Positions 33,839 through 44,317 of a stretch of 64,000 nt of DNA are shown here, piece by piece. The position numbers and the translations under genes are program-made. This DNA comes from Candidatus Uabimicrobium amorphum (lineage in GTDB: Bacteria > Planctomycetota > Uabimicrobiia > Uabimicrobiales > Uabimicrobiaceae), in assembly GCF_009002475.1 (NCBI RefSeq), contig NZ_AP019860.1, positions 6,958,501-7,022,500 on the forward strand, in the 5' to 3' direction. Position 1 is the first letter of the stretch; each line of letters begins with the position of its first letter. Below the pieces are notes generated by a model. It had not been told where the DNA came from and did not search any database. It saw nothing but the letters and a program-made list of their open reading frames with translations.

Positions 33839-36472
33839 TTAATACGCATATCCTTCATTTTCCACGTTGTTTTTCAAAGCATGCACCTTAACCTGGAAAA
33901 ATGCGCGGCGTTTTACGTCAATATCCTCATCGAAAAGGACATCCTGAAGCATCTTGCAGTATTCAGGTTGTATTGTTTTTTCCCACCAATGCTGTTGTTC
34001 TAAGGCTATTTGATAATACAGTGCTGCAACGCCATATTTTTTAAGATCGCGGTAACTTCTTGCCAAGTCTAGGTACATTTCTCTGTCGATAGGATATTTC
34101 TCACAGGAGCGGAGGAATAAAAAAATCGCCTGAGGCAGCATGTTTTTTTTGAGTAGTAGATGCCCTATATTGTTGTATGTTTTCCGATGCGGATTTTGTT
34201 CCACAACGGAACTGAGTATGCGCAGATAACCACTCATATCATCGTTCACCTCGAGGTATTGTTGAGCACGTTTTAAGTAATCTTTTTCGTTGGCCTTGCC
34301 TGAGTAAATGTGATGCACCATTTTTTCTCTAACAATAGCAAAATCTTCTTCGGTCAAAATATCCAAGATTTCTTTTACTTTGTTATGTGGTTTTAGGTAA
34401 CCATGTTTAAGCAGTGTTTGGTAGATACTTGTAACTTTAGATTTTGATGACTCTTTGTTTTGTACAGAACGCTTCTCTATGGTTGTTATTTGTTTTGCCA
34501 CTTGCGTTTCTTGAACAGACTGTCCATCTTTACTTAAATCAATGTCAAATCTGTCGTAGTCTTGCTGCGATTCGAGCATCAACAGTGAGCAAGTTTTGCC
34601 TGCAATAGAAAAATAACGACAGAAAGAAGTAATTGTGCTATACAAAGCAGGTTCATCCAACTCTTCCATTTTTTGGACGGCGAGTTCCCCAAAAGCCCGA
34701 GGTGCTAGCTTGCCCAATTTGCTTGTGTCGACGACAAAATCAAATTGTCTTTGCTGTCCGGCAATGTACCCTGAAATGGTGATGGTCGGGCAGTTGCCTG
34801 TCACTTTTCCGGCAACGATTATCTGCTGCCCATGATGTAGATTTTGTATGTTTTTTGCCGTAATGAAATCACAAATACCCTGTAGCGAAATATCGGTGAC
34901 GGACATGGGTTGTTCGCGGTGAGCTACTGCCAATTTCTCAAGATCTTTTTCGCGGCAATGGCGAAACGTTCTCGTGGTAAATGCATCAACGAAGTCAAAC
35001 AATTCGTTACGATTTTCTGCCGCACCAAAATCATAGCAAAAAAAGTCAGAATGAAATTGGGCATCTTTAACAAAATCGTCCACAGCTTTGGCCAACGAGA
35101 CTTCTCCCCAGTTGTGCTCGCCGTTACATAAAAGAAAAACATCTACTTTCGGTTCGTTGTTAAGCCACGGGGTTTGCAGCATATGAGTTAAAGCATTGGC
35201 AATATCCGTCGCACCTTCACATGTCAGATTATTTGTTTTTTCGCGTAGCCGCCAGCGTTGGTCGATACGATTTTCAATCCACCCAGGTTGTAACCATCCA
35301 CAAGCAATATCAAAAAACAATACATTGAAATGCTTGATTTCGGGGCTTTTGGCCAGAATTTTGTCCACAAGAGATATGCATTGCTCCAATGACGACTCTT
35401 GACTCAGAGAAGTGTCCACCACAAAAACCGCTTTGCTGCTCCGCGGAGCGTATGACAACGGAAATTGAGGAGAAATGCTTCCATAAAAGTAAGTGGTTTC
35501 TTGGTCTTTGCCAACAATAAACTTCTTTTTTAGCGTCCCAGAAAAGATGACTTCGTCAATGGTTTGTGAACCACTAGCGAAATGATAAGAAACAAAATTG
35601 CTGCGTGGGTCTTCTACTTTTTCGATATTTGACATAGAATCTTGCACATACGATTTGTCGCTAACGAGCAAAAAGTCTGTTTGCGTGTCGTTTAATGCAA
35701 AACGATATTTGGCCACATTGTCAACAACAGGCAACGTTTCTTCATAAGCGATTACAATACGATGGTAACTTTGTCGTTGTATGGGAAAAACTCTGGCGCG
35801 AAATGTATTGCTCGCTACCCACTCCACGAGAGCAGGGTCTACCTGACGCCGCACTGTTTCCTCGTATGCATAACGCGCTTTCTCTTTAGGAACGGCGTAG
35901 GCGATCTTTCCACTTCCAAAACGACTCGGCTCCTCCTCAAAATACTTCTCCACCGATTTGCCATACATCGCAGTTGCCAACGGTAAAGCAGGAAGAGAAA
36001 CTCTCTTATCTCCCATGGTGACATTTTGCTTGATACCTTCAGGATAAAAGGCAAAATAGCAAATGCTACTGTGGCTTGGTAGCGTATAGAAAAATTCTCC
36101 TTCGACAACGCGCTTGTGTGGATTGAAAAACAAGTGGTCAACAATTGTACGCGCACGCATTCCTTCTATAGAAACCATCACTCGCGTAGATTTCAGAGTG
36201 AGGTACTGGTCTTCTCCTACGCGTACCTGAGTCATATTTGTCTTTGCCGGAAGTCTTATCTCACTTATTGTCGACCACGACGGTAAAGGAGAATCAATAA
36301 TTGTTTCTCTTGGAGGGAGGCCCGCGTTCATAGTTATCGACTCTTGAGGGGGAATAATCAGAGCTTCATCGTTTAAAACGAGTGATGTTTTGGTTTGCGT
36401 TTTTAGTGGCCTTATCGCAACAGTGGAACATCCCACACAAAAAATAGTGATGATGTATAAAATTTTTGCCAT
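33839..36472 (-). CDS. VIT/vWA-domain lipoprotein with C-terminal TPR-like helices
   Basis: An 877-residue protein with a GTAGGAG ribosome site. The signal MAKILYIITIFCVGC has a lipobox-like end (Cys15). A VIT (vault/inter-alpha-trypsin) domain covers about 80-220 (LTLKSTRVMVSIEGMRARTI...VVEGEFFYTLP). A vWA domain (about 345-520) has the MIDAS start VVDTSLSQ (DxSxS) and later ATDIANALTHM. The C-terminal 200 residues are TPR-like (NNIGHLLLKKNMLPQAIFLF...YLDLARSYRDLKKYGVAALY). VIT-vWA proteins mediate metal-dependent adhesion or assembly at the cell surface. A GTCGTATTGA motif lies 68 nt before the start. It stands between two kinase genes on the same strand. Confidence 0.88.
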   Translation of the reverse strand: MAKILYIITIFCVGCSTVAIRPLKTQTKTSLVLNDEALIIPPQESITMNAGLPPRETIIDSPLPSWSTISEIRLPAKTNMTQVRVGEDQYLTLKSTRVMVSIEGMRARTIVDHLFFNPHKRVVEGEFFYTLPSHSSICYFAFYPEGIKQNVTMGDKRVSLPALPLATAMYGKSVEKYFEEEPSRFGSGKIAYAVPKEKARYAYEETVRRQVDPALVEWVASNTFRARVFPIQRQSYHRIVIAYEETLPVVDNVAKYRFALNDTQTDFLLVSDKSYVQDSMSNIEKVEDPRSNFVSYHFASGSQTIDEVIFSGTLKKKFIVGKDQETTYFYGSISPQFPLSYAPRSSKAVFVVDTSLSQESSLEQCISLVDKILAKSPEIKHFNVLFFDIACGWLQPGWIENRIDQRWRLREKTNNLTCEGATDIANALTHMLQTPWLNNEPKVDVFLLCNGEHNWGEVSLAKAVDDFVKDAQFHSDFFCYDFGAAENRNELFDFVDAFTTRTFRHCREKDLEKLAVAHREQPMSVTDISLQGICDFITAKNIQNLHHGQQIIVAGKVTGNCPTITISGYIAGQQRQFDFVVDTSKLGKLAPRAFGELAVQKMEELDEPALYSTITSFCRYFSIAGKTCSLLMLESQQDYDRFDIDLSKDGQSVQETQVAKQITTIEKRSVQNKESSKSKVTSIYQTLLKHGYLKPHNKVKEILDILTEEDFAIVREKMVHHIYSGKANEKDYLKRAQQYLEVNDDMSGYLRILSSVVEQNPHRKTYNNIGHLLLKKNMLPQAIFLFLRSCEKYPIDREMYLDLARSYRDLKKYGVAALYYQIALEQQHWWEKTIQPEYCKMLQDVLFDEDIDVKRRAFFQVKVHALKNNVENEGYAY

Positions 36473-36540
36473 GCTATTTCTCCTACAAAATTATGTTTGT
36501 TACCTACGTAGGAATTGTGCAGAGTACAATTCCTCTCTTT

Positions 36541-36550
36541 TCAATACGAC
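36541..36550 (-). promoter_or_regulatory. GTCGTATTGA motif before the VIT/vWA gene
   Basis: Exact 10-mer on the minus strand (CGTCGTATTGAAAAG in context), 68 nt before the start at 36472. Confidence 0.5.
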
Positions 36551-36707
36551 GCAGGTTTTATAATTTTGTAGGTTCATAAGGTAGTACCAAATCCTTAAAA
36601 TCAAACTACCGAGTACTCGATAATGGAAAATCTTTCTCTAATGAATTTTACAGCACATCGTTTAATTTAGATAAAGAGTCTATTCAATCCCTGTGTTAGG
36701 AATAGAA

Positions 36708-39700
36708 TCATCTCATTTGAAATAAGGTGTTACCTATACATATTACATCGTTAGCGACAATAAGGCGTTTTGTTTCGCGCATGCCGTTTACAAAAGTTCC
36801 ATGACGACTTTGTAAATCTACAATCTCAACCCCCGAATTTGTTATTTTCAAAAGACAGTGCTTTTCTGAAATCGAATTATCATGAGGGATAGAGAAGTCA
36901 CAAAGGGGATCTTTTCCACAGGTTAATTTCGGTTTATTTATTTTTTTCATGTCACTTGATTTTTCATCTATGATGACGTAGATTTTTGACTTTCGATAAC
37001 ATTGAATTGTAAAGTCTTGTATATCTCGAAGAAGGGTTTTTGGCGGTAGAAAAGTCTGTTTGGTGTCGGTCACGGTCTCCTCCATTTTCATTGCTCTTAT
37101 AAAATCCCGTTTTGCTCGGTCAAGTTTGCCATGCGTCTTATAGAAAAACCCCCTGTAGTAATAAGTCTCAGAACTAGGAGCTAAATATACAAGTGTATTG
37201 AAATTTTTTAAAGCGGAATCATAGTTTTTTTGAAAATGAATTTTGGCTCTGTATAGGTAGATTTGAGGGTTATTTGGTTTTAATCGTAGTGCACGGTCAA
37301 AATCTTGTAACGCTAGATCGTATTGATGTAGATTGTAATAAACAACTCCCCGTTTTGTATATATCAAATAATTATCCAAACCAAACTGTATGGCTTTGCT
37401 AAAATCTTGCGCCGCGAGGTCGTATTTCTTTTTATTATTGTAAAAAGAACCCCTACAGTAGTAAAGCTCGGGATTTTTGTGATGGAGTTCCATTTCATCA
37501 CTAATAGCTTTTTCTAGATAATTACCATCCCGCTTATTGGTAGCAAAAGGATTTTCAACATTTTCCCCTTCGAAGTAATCCCATAAGTAGCGATTAGCGT
37601 GTATCGATGTATTGATTTCGATATCTTGTTTAAAAATCTGCTCTCGCAGTTCCGCGGGATACTTTTCTAAAATTTCATTAAAAAAATAACTATCGTCTAC
37701 AATATAAGCTTTTCGATTAAAAGGTCGCCATTTTAATGCAATATCTAGTTTGTCCAGGTTAATTCGCCATAGACTCGAACTTGTATTTCCAATACAAGCC
37801 AATACCTTTTCTTTAGAACTAAAGCGCATCTCTATTATATTCTCCTTGAAACTGTCTAAGGTGAGTAGATGCTTTCGCGAAAAAGTGTCCCATACCTTTA
37901 CTTTTTTATCATTGGAGGCGGATATTATGATTCGATCTTGGTAGCCGAAAATGGCACATTGTATATTGACGTTTTCGTCAATGGAAAAATCTTTTCCATC
38001 GACGAGATCGTAAACTGAGATTCTATTACCTGTAGTTGCAATAAGCTTTGTGGCATCTTGGTTAAAAGATAAGGATGAAATTTTTTGATCACTTTTACCA
38101 ATACAGCGCTCTTCATATTCGAAACACTCTCCAATATCTAATGGGGCATTACCATCAACATCAAAAGACAAAGATGAAGTTTTTTGATTATTTTTATTGA
38201 TAAAACGTACGTCTCTATCTCGTATACGTCGTGTTTTTAAACTATCCCAAATTCGGATAGTGCCATCCTCATATACCGCGGCAAAAATGTTTTCAAAACA
38301 ACTAAACTCGACTAACAATACTTTCAACGAGCTATGTAGATCCATCCCATTTTGAGAAATTTTATTGTGAATTTTAATGTATGGATCTCCATAGCTTGGT
38401 TTTACATTTTTATAGGTGACGTTATGATTTTTAGATACATCATCCATTTTATAAGTTTTTTTACTGAAACTAATGTCGACGAACTTTTCTCTGAGATCCC
38501 AAAATCTGATCATTCCATCTTTTGATGCTGAAACCAATTCGTTGTGTTGGCGACTATATGTAACTTGTGCTATTTCACTGTTGTGATCTATGATAGGAAA
38601 TTTTTTATATTTTTTTTCGATTTTCAGAAAACGAATTTGATCTTTGCTTTTATTTAAATCAAGTACAACTTGTTTACCAATACCTCGTTTGCATGGCGAA
38701 TCTACAGAACTTTCTTTTGGTTTTTGTTCAAGGTACAATTTGCGACCTGTACTCTTATCCCAGTAAATGAATTTATCCGAAGATTTTGTTATAACTCTAT
38801 TTGTCACATGGTCGAATACTATATTTTCTAGAACATCGTGACCATAATTTTTTACTATTTGCTTACTTGAGTCTAAACATCGAAAATTTATTGTTCTATT
38901 ATTTTTAGAAATGGTGGCGATGTATCCCTCATTGGTATTTAAACACCAACGTTTTTTGATCTTCTTATCCTTTGGAATTTCTAATTCCAATAAAATTTTA
39001 TTTTGTGTGATGTCTACAAGATACAAATATTGCTTTTCCCCATGAGTATAAACGATAATTTTGTTTTCGCTGTAGCACTCCACGAGACATGCCCGTGGTA
39101 TAGTTGCCACTGTTCGCATTTCTGAATTCTTTATATCATATAAATAAATTTTACCCCTGTCTGGAGCACAACCAATTATATACTGATTGCTTGGAGAGAA
39201 AGTCGTCGCGAAAGCAGGTATACGGGCATTTATTTCAGTTCTCGTTTCTAGATTTACGATGGAATTACCGAAGAAAAACATTTTTTCATCGGAACTAAAA
39301 CCAGCAGAAGAACAGAATGTTGTGGTTGTTTTATAAATAGTTTTATCTGTTTTTGTATCTAAAACTAACAATCTACCTCCCTTCGAAGTTTCATAGGATA
39401 TGACAAAACTACCGTATTTACTCAAAATAATGTTTTCAAAGCCTCCCGCATCTGCTTGCAGCTCAGGATAAATCCATGTAGACTTATGTTGAACTCTTGT
39501 CTTCAAATCACTGTAAATGATATCCCTATTTTCCAAAACACAAATAATCTTTTTGTTATCTTTACTAAAGGCTAAATTGCTAGTAGCAGCGGGATGATCA
39601 AAAAAAGCAATTTGCTTTCCAGTATCAATTTCCCATATACGCATTTCTAAACCAGCCGTAGAGGCAATGAGTTCATTATCGTGACTTATAGTGATATTAT

Positions 39701-41423
39701 CAATTTTTTCATCATGGCCAAAGGCACAAGATTCCCATTGCAACGGCGAGTCAAACCTCACTAAGGATGACCAAATAAAAACCTTACTTTCACTCTTTAG
39801 GTGTTCAATTTCGTCTTGGTAGTTATCCTGCTGTATGATTTTATTCAAAAACTCAATTGTTCGGCACGCATAAGCACCACACTGCCGGTGCAAATCATCT
39901 ACTTCCCAAAATTCCTGTTCCCCGTCCATTTTTTCCAATTTTTTATCAATAGCAACTGCCTTTTCATGATGAATATAAGCTAAATTCAAAAACGCATCAT
40001 CGCGTTCTTTATCCAGGTCTTTTTGTAGCTGCATCATTCTCTGTTGCTCTTCTAATTTCGCTTGTTGTTTTTTCTGTATTTCCATTGTTAGTTCATTTGC
40101 AGCTGTATCGACCTCTATTTTTTCCACTTGATTTTGCGCCAGTCCTAAATCATCATTTTCCAAAGCCAGTCGTGCATAACTTAGCCTTGTTTCTCTTTGC
40201 CCCAAACGCGCTTTCTCATTTTCATGCCACAGTTCAATAGCTTGTTGAAAACCAGAGATTGCTGATGCGAATTGTTCGTATAACTCATGCGTACTTTTTT
40301 CTTTATTTTCGAGACTGTTTTGACATTGCGTAAGTATTTCTTGCGATTTTTTGGTGATGAGAATGCTCTCATGGTGTATCAAGTAGTCCTGGATCTCTTT
40401 TTGAAATTCAATTATTTTTTGATGGCGCTCAATAATGCTTCCTTGTAAGGCTTTTGTACAAATAACTTGTAGTTCATCTGGTATTTCTTTTTCAAAAGGT
40501 GGAATATTACCCTCTCTTGCCGCAAGCAAAACTTGCCAAATCGAGTTTCCTTGGTGTGGCGGTCTGCGGTGAAGAATTTCATACAAAATCCCGCCTAAAA
40601 GATATACATCCGTAGCGTACGAAATATCTTTTCCTCTACCTTCTGCTAATTCGGGAGATACATAGCAAGGTGTTCCCATCGGATGCTGTATTTCGGTATT
40701 TCTAAGTGTACGTGTTTCTTCTTTACTGTGTTGCTCACTCAAATCAACAGCAATTCCCCAATCCATAACCAGCACCTCACCAAACTCTCCGATCATGATA
40801 TTTTCTGGTTTTAGGTCGCAGTGGACGATATTCTTACTGTGTGCGTAGGCGATTGCATTGCAGACATTGAGAAGTATTTGCAAATGCCCCTCCAGATCGT
40901 ATTGAGAGGCTTTTTCTTGTTGTTCTTGCGTTTTGGGATAGAGAAGATCTTTCCACGATGTTCCTTGTACCAACTTCATTGCAAGAAGAATTTCTCCTTG
41001 TTCGTTTTCGTCTATTTCATGTACAGGCACAATATTAGGATGCTCTAGATAAGCGTTTACCAGAGATTCCGCCAAGAATTTTTCTTTCTCTTTTGTTGAC
41101 AGCATTTTCTTGATGGCGATGTCGCGCTTTAGTTTTGTCTGCTTCGCCTGGTAGATAATTCCCATGCCACCGCGATTGATTTCTGTCAAATCGACATAAT
41201 CAGCGGACGGATTTTGCGCAGTGTTGATTTTGCTTTTGGTTTGTATTTTTTCGACATCAGCGTTCTGTACTTGTGTCTTGTGATCGGAGTATGTTTGTGT
41301 TGGATCGCTCTGAACTATCGTTGCTTTGCCAGAAAACGTTTCGCGAGGTTTATATGTGCCCCTGACATCTTCACTGTCATGTAGTAATTTTTTCCACTGT
41401 GATTTAAATTTTTCTTCATCCAT
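36708..41423 (-). CDS. Ser/Thr protein kinase with WD40, TPR and FHA domains
   Basis: A 1571-residue protein with an AAGGTGAT ribosome site. The first 370 residues (tail plus kinase) closely match the HEAT kinase: RGGMGIIYQA, AIKK, HCDLKPEN, MDWG, YVSPELAEG. A TPR-like/coiled linker (KKQQAKLEEQQRMMQLQK) follows; unlike its paralog no clear membrane helix is visible, so it may be cytosolic. A WD40-like propeller region (about 560-1220) has divergent blades. TPR repeats follow (about 1290-1440, DYALALQDFDRAL type). The C-terminus is an FHA domain with CGKDPLCDFSI, SISEKHCLL and SRHGTFVNG, a phosphothreonine reader. Kinase plus FHA in one chain suggests self- or relay-phosphorylation signalling. 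Confidence 0.93.
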   Translation of the reverse strand: MDEEKFKSQWKKLLHDSEDVRGTYKPRETFSGKATIVQSDPTQTYSDHKTQVQNADVEKIQTKSKINTAQNPSADYVDLTEINRGGMGIIYQAKQTKLKRDIAIKKMLSTKEKEKFLAESLVNAYLEHPNIVPVHEIDENEQGEILLAMKLVQGTSWKDLLYPKTQEQQEKASQYDLEGHLQILLNVCNAIAYAHSKNIVHCDLKPENIMIGEFGEVLVMDWGIAVDLSEQHSKEETRTLRNTEIQHPMGTPCYVSPELAEGRGKDISYATDVYLLGGILYEILHRRPPHQGNSIWQVLLAAREGNIPPFEKEIPDELQVICTKALQGSIIERHQKIIEFQKEIQDYLIHHESILITKKSQEILTQCQNSLENKEKSTHELYEQFASAISGFQQAIELWHENEKARLGQRETRLSYARLALENDDLGLAQNQVEKIEVDTAANELTMEIQKKQQAKLEEQQRMMQLQKDLDKERDDAFLNLAYIHHEKAVAIDKKLEKMDGEQEFWEVDDLHRQCGAYACRTIEFLNKIIQQDNYQDEIEHLKSESKVFIWSSLVRFDSPLQWESCAFGHDEKIDNITISHDNELIASTAGLEMRIWEIDTGKQIAFFDHPAATSNLAFSKDNKKIICVLENRDIIYSDLKTRVQHKSTWIYPELQADAGGFENIILSKYGSFVISYETSKGGRLLVLDTKTDKTIYKTTTTFCSSAGFSSDEKMFFFGNSIVNLETRTEINARIPAFATTFSPSNQYIIGCAPDRGKIYLYDIKNSEMRTVATIPRACLVECYSENKIIVYTHGEKQYLYLVDITQNKILLELEIPKDKKIKKRWCLNTNEGYIATISKNNRTINFRCLDSSKQIVKNYGHDVLENIVFDHVTNRVITKSSDKFIYWDKSTGRKLYLEQKPKESSVDSPCKRGIGKQVVLDLNKSKDQIRFLKIEKKYKKFPIIDHNSEIAQVTYSRQHNELVSASKDGMIRFWDLREKFVDISFSKKTYKMDDVSKNHNVTYKNVKPSYGDPYIKIHNKISQNGMDLHSSLKVLLVEFSCFENIFAAVYEDGTIRIWDSLKTRRIRDRDVRFINKNNQKTSSLSFDVDGNAPLDIGECFEYEERCIGKSDQKISSLSFNQDATKLIATTGNRISVYDLVDGKDFSIDENVNIQCAIFGYQDRIIISASNDKKVKVWDTFSRKHLLTLDSFKENIIEMRFSSKEKVLACIGNTSSSLWRINLDKLDIALKWRPFNRKAYIVDDSYFFNEILEKYPAELREQIFKQDIEINTSIHANRYLWDYFEGENVENPFATNKRDGNYLEKAISDEMELHHKNPELYYCRGSFYNNKKKYDLAAQDFSKAIQFGLDNYLIYTKRGVVYYNLHQYDLALQDFDRALRLKPNNPQIYLYRAKIHFQKNYDSALKNFNTLVYLAPSSETYYYRGFFYKTHGKLDRAKRDFIRAMKMEETVTDTKQTFLPPKTLLRDIQDFTIQCYRKSKIYVIIDEKSSDMKKINKPKLTCGKDPLCDFSIPHDNSISEKHCLLKITNSGVEIVDLQSRHGTFVNGMRETKRLIVANDVICIGNTLFQMR

Positions 41424-41481
41424 GAATAATCACCTTGTCAAAAGATTATCGAGTACAACACAGTACGCGACTTTACCTGCT

Positions 41482-41503
41482 AGAAAGAAATAGATTTATA
41501 GTT
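41482..41503 (-). promoter_or_regulatory. Conserved upstream block of the WD40/FHA kinase gene
   Basis: Counterpart of 32432-32452 at the same distance (58-59 nt) from the start codon; shared ACTATAAATYTATYTCTTTC on the minus strand. Confidence 0.45.
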
Positions 41504-41625
41504 GGTTGTTGAAATCATTGCAGTGAAGGATATTCTAAATAGTAAACAAAAACCAAACAATGTAAAAATTTGTTAAATAAACTTGTTTTCCATGCATCTC
41601 TATCTGCTCGGTGGTTTATTTTTTG

Positions 41626-42672
41626 TTATTTGCTCTCTTCTGATGACTCATGAATAACAGCCCAGCCGATGTGAGGACATAAGAGCTTATCTTTTACTTC
41701 TACACCTAAAAAGCCCGAAAGAAATGTCATGTTGAGTTTTTGATCTTCGTATTGCCATATGAAATTCACCTGCGAAATTCCGCTAGGGACGTCGTTGATT
41801 TTGATATGGCGGTAGCTAAATACATCTGGAAAAAACTTGATGATCCAACCATTGATATCACACCCACCACTAGCATTATTTTTTTTGTAAATGTTTTTCC
41901 AAAAATGACGATCTATTTTACCGTTTGCTGTATCTAGCAGTTTTTGCAATACCGGAGTCATAGAATCAACCCACTCTTGCAATCCGTATTTTTTGAGTTT
42001 TTGCGTTTTGTGTAGAATTGTTTCCCAGTCTTTGGGTGTTCCTTCTAAAGTTACTTTGGGAATGCCACATCGGGTCATTACTCTGTAGGAATAGTAGTTT
42101 TTCATACTATCCATCAGTGCAATTTCAAAAGCGGCTTTTGTGTCAACAGTGGTTGTTGAAAACTCCGAGACTACGACTTTCGCTATATCTCCCTTCGTGC
42201 TTTGCGCAATTTGCTCCGAAAATTCTGCAAAAACTCCACGCCAATCGTTTTCTTCGCCCAGTACAAAATCATCGCGACGCACTGTAATCACTTTTTTGCC
42301 TTTATGATCTACAAAATGAGTACGGAGTTGCTGCTCATTTTCTTGAATATGTTTTGCCAGTCCCTGGACAATCATCAACCACATCATATCTGGCGAAATA
42401 GAGATTGCCATATGATTGTCGTAGGCACGGTTTAGCATCGCCATCATCGGATGAAAAGCGGTGTAGTAGACATCTTTTTTTGTTTGCGAATAAGCCTCTA
42501 TTTCTCCCAGTTTCCACTTTTTGATGTTTTTTGCCAACGATTTTGTCCAATGATCTTTGATGTATGTAAAGTCGTAAAAACAAGCAACATCATCAACGTT
42601 AAAAGTAATTTCTGCATGCAAGGTCAAAAGACCACACATCGTTAAAATAACACTATGAATTTTTTTGTTCAT
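41626..42672 (-). CDS. Secreted DUF4419 protein
   Basis: A 348-residue protein with GAAGGAG upstream and a signal peptide (cut near LHA-EI). The body matches DUF4419: AFHPMMAMLNRAYDNHMAIS, SPDMMWLMIVQGLAKHI, FSTTTVDTKAAFEIALMDSM, VTLEGTPKDWETI and a closing SGFLGVEV. DUF4419 is found in bacteria and fungi without known activity. The upstream 200 bp recur at 45.85-46.05 kb in front of another gene. It is a single gene between the kinase and LRR genes on the same strand. Confidence 0.85.
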   Translation of the reverse strand: MNKKIHSVILTMCGLLTLHAEITFNVDDVACFYDFTYIKDHWTKSLAKNIKKWKLGEIEAYSQTKKDVYYTAFHPMMAMLNRAYDNHMAISISPDMMWLMIVQGLAKHIQENEQQLRTHFVDHKGKKVITVRRDDFVLGEENDWRGVFAEFSEQIAQSTKGDIAKVVVSEFSTTTVDTKAAFEIALMDSMKNYYSYRVMTRCGIPKVTLEGTPKDWETILHKTQKLKKYGLQEWVDSMTPVLQKLLDTANGKIDRHFWKNIYKKNNASGGCDINGWIIKFFPDVFSYRHIKINDVPSGISQVNFIWQYEDQKLNMTFLSGFLGVEVKDKLLCPHIGWAVIHESSEESK

Positions 42673-42679
42673 GGTTTTC

Positions 42680-42895
42680 TCCTTCGCTAATAATTGTGGT
42701 TAGTTCATCTCTCTCTGAAAATAGTCGCTGTCTTTAAATACGACTCGATTTACAATATTTCATTCACAAAAAAATCAGAAATGCATTTTTCTGTCGTATT
42801 GAAAAGAAAAAAACGCTTTGCCAATTTTGATCAATTATTGAAAGGTGCGTATTTATATGTGTCTCATAACAACTGTCGATGAGCGGTTGACCTAA
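42680..42895. repeat. Duplicated intergenic segment, copy 1
   Basis: About 180-200 bp match 45853-46050: GCTAATAATTGTGGTTAGTT, CATTCACAAAAAAATCAGAA, CTGTCGTATTGAAAAGAAA and ATATGTGTCTCATAAC. Copy 1 ends in a 12-codon reading frame beginning MCLIT (42857-42895). Confidence 0.8.
42793..42802 (+). promoter_or_regulatory. GTCGTATTGA motif in duplicated segment, copy 1
   Basis: Exact 10-mer, 54 nt before the ATG of the MCLIT mini-frame. It does not face the DUF4419 gene, which runs the other way. Confidence 0.4.
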
Positions 42896-42934
42896 GTCAC
42901 AACAATATGAATGTGTCGAGAAATACATGTACGT

Positions 42935-43972
42935 TTATGAATTTCTCCTATACGTACATACATCTTCGCCACATGGTTTTAGAGGACTACAATAATGAAT
43001 GTTGCTTCCCCGAGGAGGATTATCCATCTTGATCGCTCTATCAAACTCCCAGGGGGTGATGCTAATGGGCTTGATAAAAGTATTTGGCAAAAGTTTGTGA
43101 ATCACACTGTTTTCCCCGGGATAAACACGACTGTCTACAATGAGAAATCGCAAAGATTTTAATTGTTCCACGTCTGTAGGAATTGTCATATATGTTCCCG
43201 ATACATCTAAAAACTCTAAACGCGGTAAAGTAAAAAGTTCCTGCGGCAAAGTTTTCAGCTTATTCCCTACTTTGGGAGGGTCGTAGATATTGATTTTCCC
43301 CGGTGGGGTCAAGTAAGACATTTTCGGCCTTTCGCTTTGTTGTTTGTTGCTTATGCTCAACTTACGTAGTGAAGACAGCTGTCCGATTTGTGGAGGTAGA
43401 TTTTGTAAATAGTTAAATTCCAGCTCTAAAATGCTAAGCGCCTGCAAATTTTGAATCCCACAAGGCAAAGTTTGTACGGTGTTATTGGAAATATTTAGAT
43501 ACTGCAGTTTTTTTAACGCACAGATACTTTGAGGGAATTCTTTCATCTTATTGGCCACCAGCCACAATACTCTTAAGTTACTCAACTTGTCTATTTCTTG
43601 CGGCAAGGTTTGCAGATAATTGCGCGACACATTTAGTCCCTCTAAATTGCTGAGAACACCTATTTGAGGAGGAATAGAAGACAAAGAATTATAGCTCAAA
43701 TCAAGAGCTTTCAATTTCGTTAAGGAAAATACATATTGCGGAATTTGTAGTAGTTCCTGGTGGGATAAATCTAAGGCAAAACGTCGTGAGAAGTTGCAGT
43801 TTTCAAACTGACAGCCTTCAAGATCCGCAAATAAAGCGTCCTCACGAAAGCTACAGTTTTCAAAATACGCGTGTTGTATCGCATATTTTTTTAGAGGAAG
43901 ATAAAACGTACAGCCATAGTAAACTGTTTTGCTGTGGACATCATGTAAAACTTTTTTGACAATCTTTTTCAT
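42935..43972 (-). CDS. Leucine-rich-repeat protein
   Basis: A 345-residue protein with AAGGAG before the ATG. Residues 1-65 contain pentapeptide-like lines (YFENCSFREDALFADLEGCQ with FENCNF). About nine LRRs follow (SLTKLKALDLSYNSLSSIPP, LSNLEGLNVSRNYLQTLPQ), of the bacterial class with LP at the repeat end. No signal or membrane helix is seen. LRR proteins are binding scaffolds; the partner is unknown. A GTCGTATTGA motif lies 39 nt before the start, which ties it to other genes in the window with that element. Confidence 0.85.
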   Translation of the reverse strand: MKKIVKKVLHDVHSKTVYYGCTFYLPLKKYAIQHAYFENCSFREDALFADLEGCQFENCNFSRRFALDLSHQELLQIPQYVFSLTKLKALDLSYNSLSSIPPQIGVLSNLEGLNVSRNYLQTLPQEIDKLSNLRVLWLVANKMKEFPQSICALKKLQYLNISNNTVQTLPCGIQNLQALSILELEFNYLQNLPPQIGQLSSLRKLSISNKQQSERPKMSYLTPPGKINIYDPPKVGNKLKTLPQELFTLPRLEFLDVSGTYMTIPTDVEQLKSLRFLIVDSRVYPGENSVIHKLLPNTFIKPISITPWEFDRAIKMDNPPRGSNIHYCSPLKPCGEDVCTYRRNS

Positions 43973-44317
43973 TAGAGACTCCTTATCTTGGAAATTGATT
44001 TACGTTTTCTTTCAATACGACGCTCTTTTTCCTGAGCCCTAACAATTCCTCTACCATCTTTATATTTACTCTGTTTTTTACTAATTGAGATAAAAAGTCG
44101 TCGCGACATATCGTAACCAGCTTTTATCTCCACAGCATCTAGAATGAGAACGAAGACGTTTGTTTATAGATTACCGGACATTTTCTTATTAATTATTGAT
44201 TTTACGCATATCCATAATATAACAACTGTAATTTTTGTAAAAAATCAAATTTAGTGATTATATTAATTTTGTAAAGTTTATTGGTAATGACAATTCAAAT
44301 TATAATATAGGTAACAT
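43973..44317. other. Intergenic region between LRR and patatin genes
   Basis: Contains GTCGTATTGA (44012-44021, minus) for the LRR gene. The rest is AT-rich without a recognisable feature; the patatin gene start has only a weak ribosome site (TAGGTAAC). Confidence 0.5.
44012..44021 (-). promoter_or_regulatory. GTCGTATTGA motif before the LRR gene
   Basis: Exact 10-mer, 39 nt before the start at 43972, same orientation. Confidence 0.5.
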